Origin: CAYUYV01 sp050331455
Lineage (GTDB): Bacteria > Pseudomonadota > Alphaproteobacteria > JAJFIK01
Assembly (NCBI GenBank): GCA_050331455.1
Contig: JBHJGV010000006.1
Coordinates: 35,491-99,490 of the forward strand
Reading direction: 5' to 3'
DNA length: 64,000 nt
Shown here: piece after piece, positions 60,392 through 64,000 of the stretch
How the letters are laid out: every line of letters starts with the position of its first letter
Numbering within the stretch: position 1 is the first letter of the stretch
Position numbers and translations under genes: made by a program
The notes under the pieces: model-generated
Database searches by the model: none
The model's input: the letters and a program-made list of their open reading frames with translations, nothing else
Told to the model about the DNA's origin: nothing

Positions 60392-61036
60392 CTCTTCACC
60401 TCTTCCCGACCAAGCGATGCGGCCCGGCCCGGCACGCCTCCGGGTGGACACCGGCGGCGGGCGGGCGAGGCCGACGCGTTTCATCCGGGATGATTGCCAT
60501 CCCGATATGGAACACTCGGCGACCCGAGTTCCAAACTACGGGGGAATAAGGCGAAGTCCGTGCCAGAATTCGTCCGCTTTGCGGTAAAGCCCCTCGAAAC
60601 GGGCCCGCGCCCTGGCATTTCGGCGCGTCCCATGCGCGGTTGCGCCGGCGAGACGGGCGCGGGACGCCAGGCCCGGCTGTCCCGCCACGGGCGCCGCGGC
60701 ATGACCCTGTTCGCTTTGGAAACGAAACCGGCCAACCGTCTTTAGGAATTTATTCAGCCCCGTGAAAGTCCACGGGGACGGGCCCTTGCCCTCTGCCGCA
60801 GCGCGGCATCACCGCTTTGCACCGCATTAGGCCGATCACGGAACCGTCCCGGCAGGACACGCCCTTGTGCATTGGTCGCAGGCGGAATCTGGAAATCGTC
60901 CGACGCCTGCCATTTTCGAGCCATTAACCGGCGTCAACCTAATCTGCGCAGCGGATGGTGGATGCCTTGATGTGCGGCGTATACGGCGGATCCCCGAGCG
61001 CACGAGCGACGGATCCGGTGTGGAGGAGGACGACCC
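60392..61036. other. Long spacer before prkA
   Basis: 645 bases. It contains a perfect hairpin CCCCGTG-AAAGTC-CACGGGG at 60758-60777 and a purine-rich region just before prkA. Open frames on both strands at 60480-60745 lack ribosome-binding sites and look like chance. The prkA promoter must lie here. Confidence 0.5.
60758..60777. promoter_or_regulatory. Perfect hairpin in the prkA upstream region
   Basis: CCCCGTG (60758-60764) and CACGGGG (60771-60777) with an AAAGTC loop. No T-run follows. It lies about 260 bases before prkA. Confidence 0.4.
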
Positions 61037-62986
61037 ATGACGACGGATCTGGACGTATTCGACCTCTTTTCCGAAACCTATGCCCGGGAAAAACAGGACG
61101 CCATGTCCCTGCGGGATTACCTGCTGGGCGCCCGGGACGATGCCATGATGGTAGCCAGCGCGCCGGAGCGCATGGTCAAAGCCATTGGCGAGCCCGTTCA
61201 TGTGGATACGGCCCAGGATCCCCGCCTGTCGAGGATCTTCTTCAACCGCACCATCAAGACCTACAAGGCCTTTGACGGCTTTTTCGGCATGGAGGACACG
61301 ATCGAGCGGATCGTGGGCTATTTCAAACATGCCGCCCAGGGCCTGGAAGAACGCCGCCAGATCCTGTATCTGCTCGGCCCCGTCGGCGGCGGTAAATCCT
61401 CGCTTGCGGAACGGCTGAAGGACCTGATGGAGGTCCATCCCATTTACGTCCTCAAGGCCGGCGACCAGATCAGCCCGGTCTTTGAATCCCCCCTGGGCCT
61501 GTTCCCCCGCACGGGGCCCATGGCCAATCTGCTCGGCGACAAATACGGCATCGAGGCCCGCCGCCTCACGGGGATCATGTCGCCCTGGGCTGTGAAGCGG
61601 CTCGAGGAATTCGGCGGCGACATTTCCCGCTTCGAGGTCGTCCGTCTGCGTCCTTCCAAGCTGCGTCAGATCGCCCTGGCCAAGACTGAGCCGGGGGACG
61701 AGAACAACCAGGACATCTCGACCCTGGTGGGCAAGGTGGACATCCGCAAATTGGAGCATTTCGCCCAGAGCGATCCGGATGCCTACGCCTTTTCCGGCGG
61801 TCTGTGCCGGGCGAACCAGGGCATGCTGGAATTCGTGGAGATGTTCAAGGCACCGATCAAGGTGCTGCATCCCCTGCTGACGGCCACCCAGGAAGGCAAT
61901 TATATCGGGACGGAGGCCCTGGGCCCGATCCCGTTCCAGGGTACGCTTCTGGCCCACTCCAACGAGGCGGAATGGTCCCTGTTCAAGGCCAACAAGAACA
62001 ATGAGGCCTTCCTCGACCGCATCTGCGTGGTCAATGTGCCCTATTGCCTGCGGGTCACGGAAGAAACCTGCATCTACGACAAGCTGCTGCGGGAAAGCGA
62101 ACTGGGCGCCGCCGCCTGCGCGCCGGAAACCTTGCGCATGCTGGCCCGCTTTTCCGTCATGACACGCCTGAAGCCCCACGAGAATTCCGGCCTTTATTCC
62201 AAAATGCGGGTCTATGACGGGGAAAAATTGAAGGACACGGATCCCAAAGCCAAATCCGTTCAGGAATACCGGGATGCGGCGGGCGTCGACGAGGGCATGC
62301 GAGGCACGTCCACCCGCTTCGCCTTCAAGGTGCTTTCCGAGACCTTCAATTTCGACACGCCCGAAGTGGCCGCGGACCCTGTGCATCTCATGTACGTACT
62401 GGAACAGGCCATCCGGCGCGAGCAGATGCCCGAGGACCAGGAACGTCAGTATCTGGAATTCATCAAGGCCGACCTCGCGCCCCGCTATGCGGAGTTCATC
62501 GGCAAGGAAATCCAGATGGCCTATCTGGAGTCCTATGGGGAATACGGACAGAACCTGTTTGACCGCTATATCGCCTATGCGGATGCCTGGATCGAGGACC
62601 AGGACTACAAGGATCCCGATACGGGCCAGCTCCTCGACCGGGACACCCTGAACCAGGAACTCTCCAAGATCGAAAAGCCGGCCGGGATCGCCAATCCGAA
62701 GGATTTCCGCAACGAAGTCGTCAAATTCTCCCTGCGGGCCCGGGCCCAGAATGGCGGGCGCAACCCCTCCTGGACCTCCTATGAGAAACTCCGGACGGTG
62801 ATCGAGAAGCGCATGTTCACCCAGGTCGAGGATCTGCTGCCCGTGATCAGCTTCGAGTCCAAAAAGGACAGCGAGACCCAAAGCAAGCACACGGACTTTG
62901 TGGAACGCATGATCGCCCGCGGCTACACCCAGCGCCAGGTTCGCCGCCTCGTTGAATGGTATATGCGGGTCAACAAGGCGGGTTGA
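61037..62986 (+). CDS. prkA: PrkA/YeaG-type serine protein kinase
   Basis: 649 residues. The AAA-like ATPase domain has the P-loop LLGPVGGGKSSLAERLKDLM and GLCRANQGMLEFVEMFKAPI. The second domain holds the PrkA-specific region ending RGYTQRQVRRLVEWYMRVNK. PrkA/YeaG is a cytoplasmic serine kinase (or AAA-type protein) linked to stationary-phase and nitrogen-stress responses, with YeaH and SpoVR as partners. GGAGGAGGACGACCC precedes the ATG. The next gene is the YeaH-like DUF444 protein, as expected. Confidence 0.96.
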   Translation: MTTDLDVFDLFSETYAREKQDAMSLRDYLLGARDDAMMVASAPERMVKAIGEPVHVDTAQDPRLSRIFFNRTIKTYKAFDGFFGMEDTIERIVGYFKHAAQGLEERRQILYLLGPVGGGKSSLAERLKDLMEVHPIYVLKAGDQISPVFESPLGLFPRTGPMANLLGDKYGIEARRLTGIMSPWAVKRLEEFGGDISRFEVVRLRPSKLRQIALAKTEPGDENNQDISTLVGKVDIRKLEHFAQSDPDAYAFSGGLCRANQGMLEFVEMFKAPIKVLHPLLTATQEGNYIGTEALGPIPFQGTLLAHSNEAEWSLFKANKNNEAFLDRICVVNVPYCLRVTEETCIYDKLLRESELGAAACAPETLRMLARFSVMTRLKPHENSGLYSKMRVYDGEKLKDTDPKAKSVQEYRDAAGVDEGMRGTSTRFAFKVLSETFNFDTPEVAADPVHLMYVLEQAIRREQMPEDQERQYLEFIKADLAPRYAEFIGKEIQMAYLESYGEYGQNLFDRYIAYADAWIEDQDYKDPDTGQLLDRDTLNQELSKIEKPAGIANPKDFRNEVVKFSLRARAQNGGRNPSWTSYEKLRTVIEKRMFTQVEDLLPVISFESKKDSETQSKHTDFVERMIARGYTQRQVRRLVEWYMRVNKAG

Positions 62987-62998
62987 CCATCGTGCGTT

Positions 62999-63091
62999 CC
63001 GTGTAGGGCGGGTCGTCACCCGCCACCTTGAGTCCAACCGGCTTCAGAGCTCGCGGATCGCTTCATTGGCGGGTTGAAACCCGCCCCACGG
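62999..63091. repeat. REP-like paired inverted repeats between prkA and the DUF444 gene
   Basis: Two short palindromes, GGCGGGT-CGTC-ACCCGCC (63007-63024) and GGCGGGTT-GA-AACCCGCC (63068-63085), are themselves arranged as an inverted pair flanked by CCGTG (62999-63003) and CACGG (63087-63091). This is the arrangement of bacterial REP/BIME elements. It lies just past the prkA stop codon. Confidence 0.75.
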
Positions 63092-63121
63092 ACGGATCAT
63101 CACCGTTCAGGCGGAGGGTTC

Positions 63122-64000
63122 ATGGGCACCCATTTCATCGACCGGCGGCTGAACCCGAAGGGCAAAAGCCTCGCCAATCGGCAGCGTTTCCTCCGCAGGG
63201 CCCGGGCCCAGATCAAATCGGCCGTCGAAGAGGCCATGAAGGGGCGTTCCCTGAAGGAGTTCGACTCCTCCCAGAACATCACCCTTCCCGCCAAGGGTAC
63301 AGCCGAGCCGCGCTTCTCCCTGTCGTCCAAGGGCGGCGTCCAGGACACGGTCCATCCCGGCAACAAGGAATTCGAGGTTGGCGACCGCCTGCGCAAGCCG
63401 CAAGGGGGCCGCGGCGCCGGCGGCAAGGCCGCCTCCGACCAGGGCGACGGGGAAGACGATTTCTCCTTTACCCTGTCCCAGGAGGAAATCCTGGACATCG
63501 CCTTTGACGGCCTGGAACTGCCGAACCTCGCCGACACAGCGAGTCCGGACCTGACTCGGCCGATCTGGCGCCGTGCGGGCCTTGCGCCCACGGGCACGCC
63601 CAGCCAGCTCAATCTCATCCGCACCATGCGCCGCGCCTATGGCCGCCGCATCGCGCTGGGCCGTCCCCAGGCGGAGGAGGTGGAAACGCTGAAAGCCCGG
63701 CTGTTTGCGCTGGAGTCCAAAGCCGATGCGAATGAGGCGGACCATGCGGAGCGCCGGCGTCTGATCGCGGAACTGGAGACGCTTGAGGCGCGGCGCCGCT
63801 GGATCCCTTTCATCGATCCCATTGATGTTCAGTACAATGCCCTGGAACAATTCGACCAACCGGTGACCCGCGCCGTGATGTTCTGCCTGATGGATGTGTC
63901 GGGCTCCATGGGCGAGCGCGAGAAGGACCTCGCCAAGCGCTTCTACATGCTGCTCTACCTCTTCCTGAAGCGCCGCTACGAAAAGGTCGAGGTCGTCTTC
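63122..64000 (+). CDS. DUF444/YeaH-like protein (C-terminus cut by window edge)
   Basis: 293 codons are visible and the frame is open to the last base. Starts FIDRRLNPKGKSLANRQRFL, then a Gly/Arg-rich linker, RPIWRRAGLAPTGTPSQLNL, a charged helix, and a VWA-type metal-site segment FCLMDVSGSMGEREKDLAKR. This is the DUF444 family (YeaH), which works with PrkA. GGCGGAGGGTTC precedes the ATG. SpoVR would be expected next, outside the window. Confidence 0.94.
   Translation, partial: MGTHFIDRRLNPKGKSLANRQRFLRRARAQIKSAVEEAMKGRSLKEFDSSQNITLPAKGTAEPRFSLSSKGGVQDTVHPGNKEFEVGDRLRKPQGGRGAGGKAASDQGDGEDDFSFTLSQEEILDIAFDGLELPNLADTASPDLTRPIWRRAGLAPTGTPSQLNLIRTMRRAYGRRIALGRPQAEEVETLKARLFALESKADANEADHAERRRLIAELETLEARRRWIPFIDPIDVQYNALEQFDQPVTRAVMFCLMDVSGSMGEREKDLAKRFYMLLYLFLKRRYEKVEVVF

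Noticed and set aside
60480..60745. Small open frames on both strands before prkA
   Set aside because: No ribosome-binding sites and composition like chance high-GC frames.
60836..63037. 733-residue minus-strand open frame opposite prkA
   Set aside because: Antisense of prkA; prkA has motifs and a ribosome-binding site.
1..64000. tRNA, rRNA, CRISPR arrays and insertion sequences
   Set aside because: I looked for spaced repeats, transposase motifs and tRNA-like ends and found none. Short RNAs such as 4.5S RNA could be missed by eye.

Overview
The window is high-GC chromosomal DNA from an alphaproteobacterium. The marker proteins and gene orders (sdhCDAB next to a mesaconyl-CoA hydratase, ffh-rpsP-rimM-trmD-rplS, argH-lptM, a DUF2794 protein, a ZapE ATPase) fit this class, and a Rhodospirillales/Rhodothalassiales-like lineage is plausible. 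I cannot name a genus. I saw no rRNA, tRNA, CRISPR array, insertion sequence or prophage. Most of the window is ordinary core genome with a few accessory islands.

Layout. 1-2.8 kb: a truncated TPR-sulfotransferase, a PhoD-like phosphatase and an orphan PemK-like protein. 2.8-8.7 kb: a small membrane protein, mdh, a lipoprotein, zapE and mmsA. 8.9-10.6 kb: a photoactive-yellow-protein (PYP) homologue followed by a PAS-PAS-GGDEF diguanylate cyclase. 10.6-18.2 kb: a lipoprotein/aquaporin pair, sdhBADC, mesaconyl-CoA hydratase, a CitE-like lyase and pdxY. 19.3-20.3 kb: a lone nucleotidyltransferase-fold protein with an eroded active site. 20.3-25.6 kb: asd, then rplS-trmD-rimM-rpsP and ffh. 25.7-28.1 kb: two paralogous membrane proteins and an XRE regulator divergent from an NTF2-like protein. 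28.2-32.5 kb: an exported prolyl oligopeptidase, an amidohydrolase and an FkbM methyltransferase. 32.7-37.3 kb: dapF-mtaB-ftsY-yciB, ending in a clear terminator. 37.3-41.0 kb: a Nudix hydrolase, a MarR regulator with a histone H1-like tail, a hypothetical protein, a DsbE-like thioredoxin and an enoyl-CoA hydratase. 41.6-47.3 kb: acnA, a DUF1223 protein and htpG. 47.3-52.7 kb: a four-gene ABC/GldG/DUF4340 system. 52.8-60.4 kb: an SDR, a frameshifted cupin, DUF2794, a GT8 glycosyltransferase, lptM-argH, TlpA, a glyoxalase-fold protein and a GNAT. 61.0-64.0 kb: prkA and a DUF444 (YeaH-like) gene cut by the window end.

Functionally the window is rich in TCA-cycle and acyl-CoA genes (mdh, sdh, acnA, mmsA, mesaconyl-CoA hydratase, CitE-like, enoyl-CoA hydratase) and holds both SRP GTPases (ffh, ftsY). 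The most interesting system is the PYP-like/diguanylate cyclase pair, a candidate blue-light or redox input into c-di-GMP signalling. Next come the degenerate nucleotidyltransferase, the MarR/H1-tail fusion, and the split cupin with an A-run at the frameshift.
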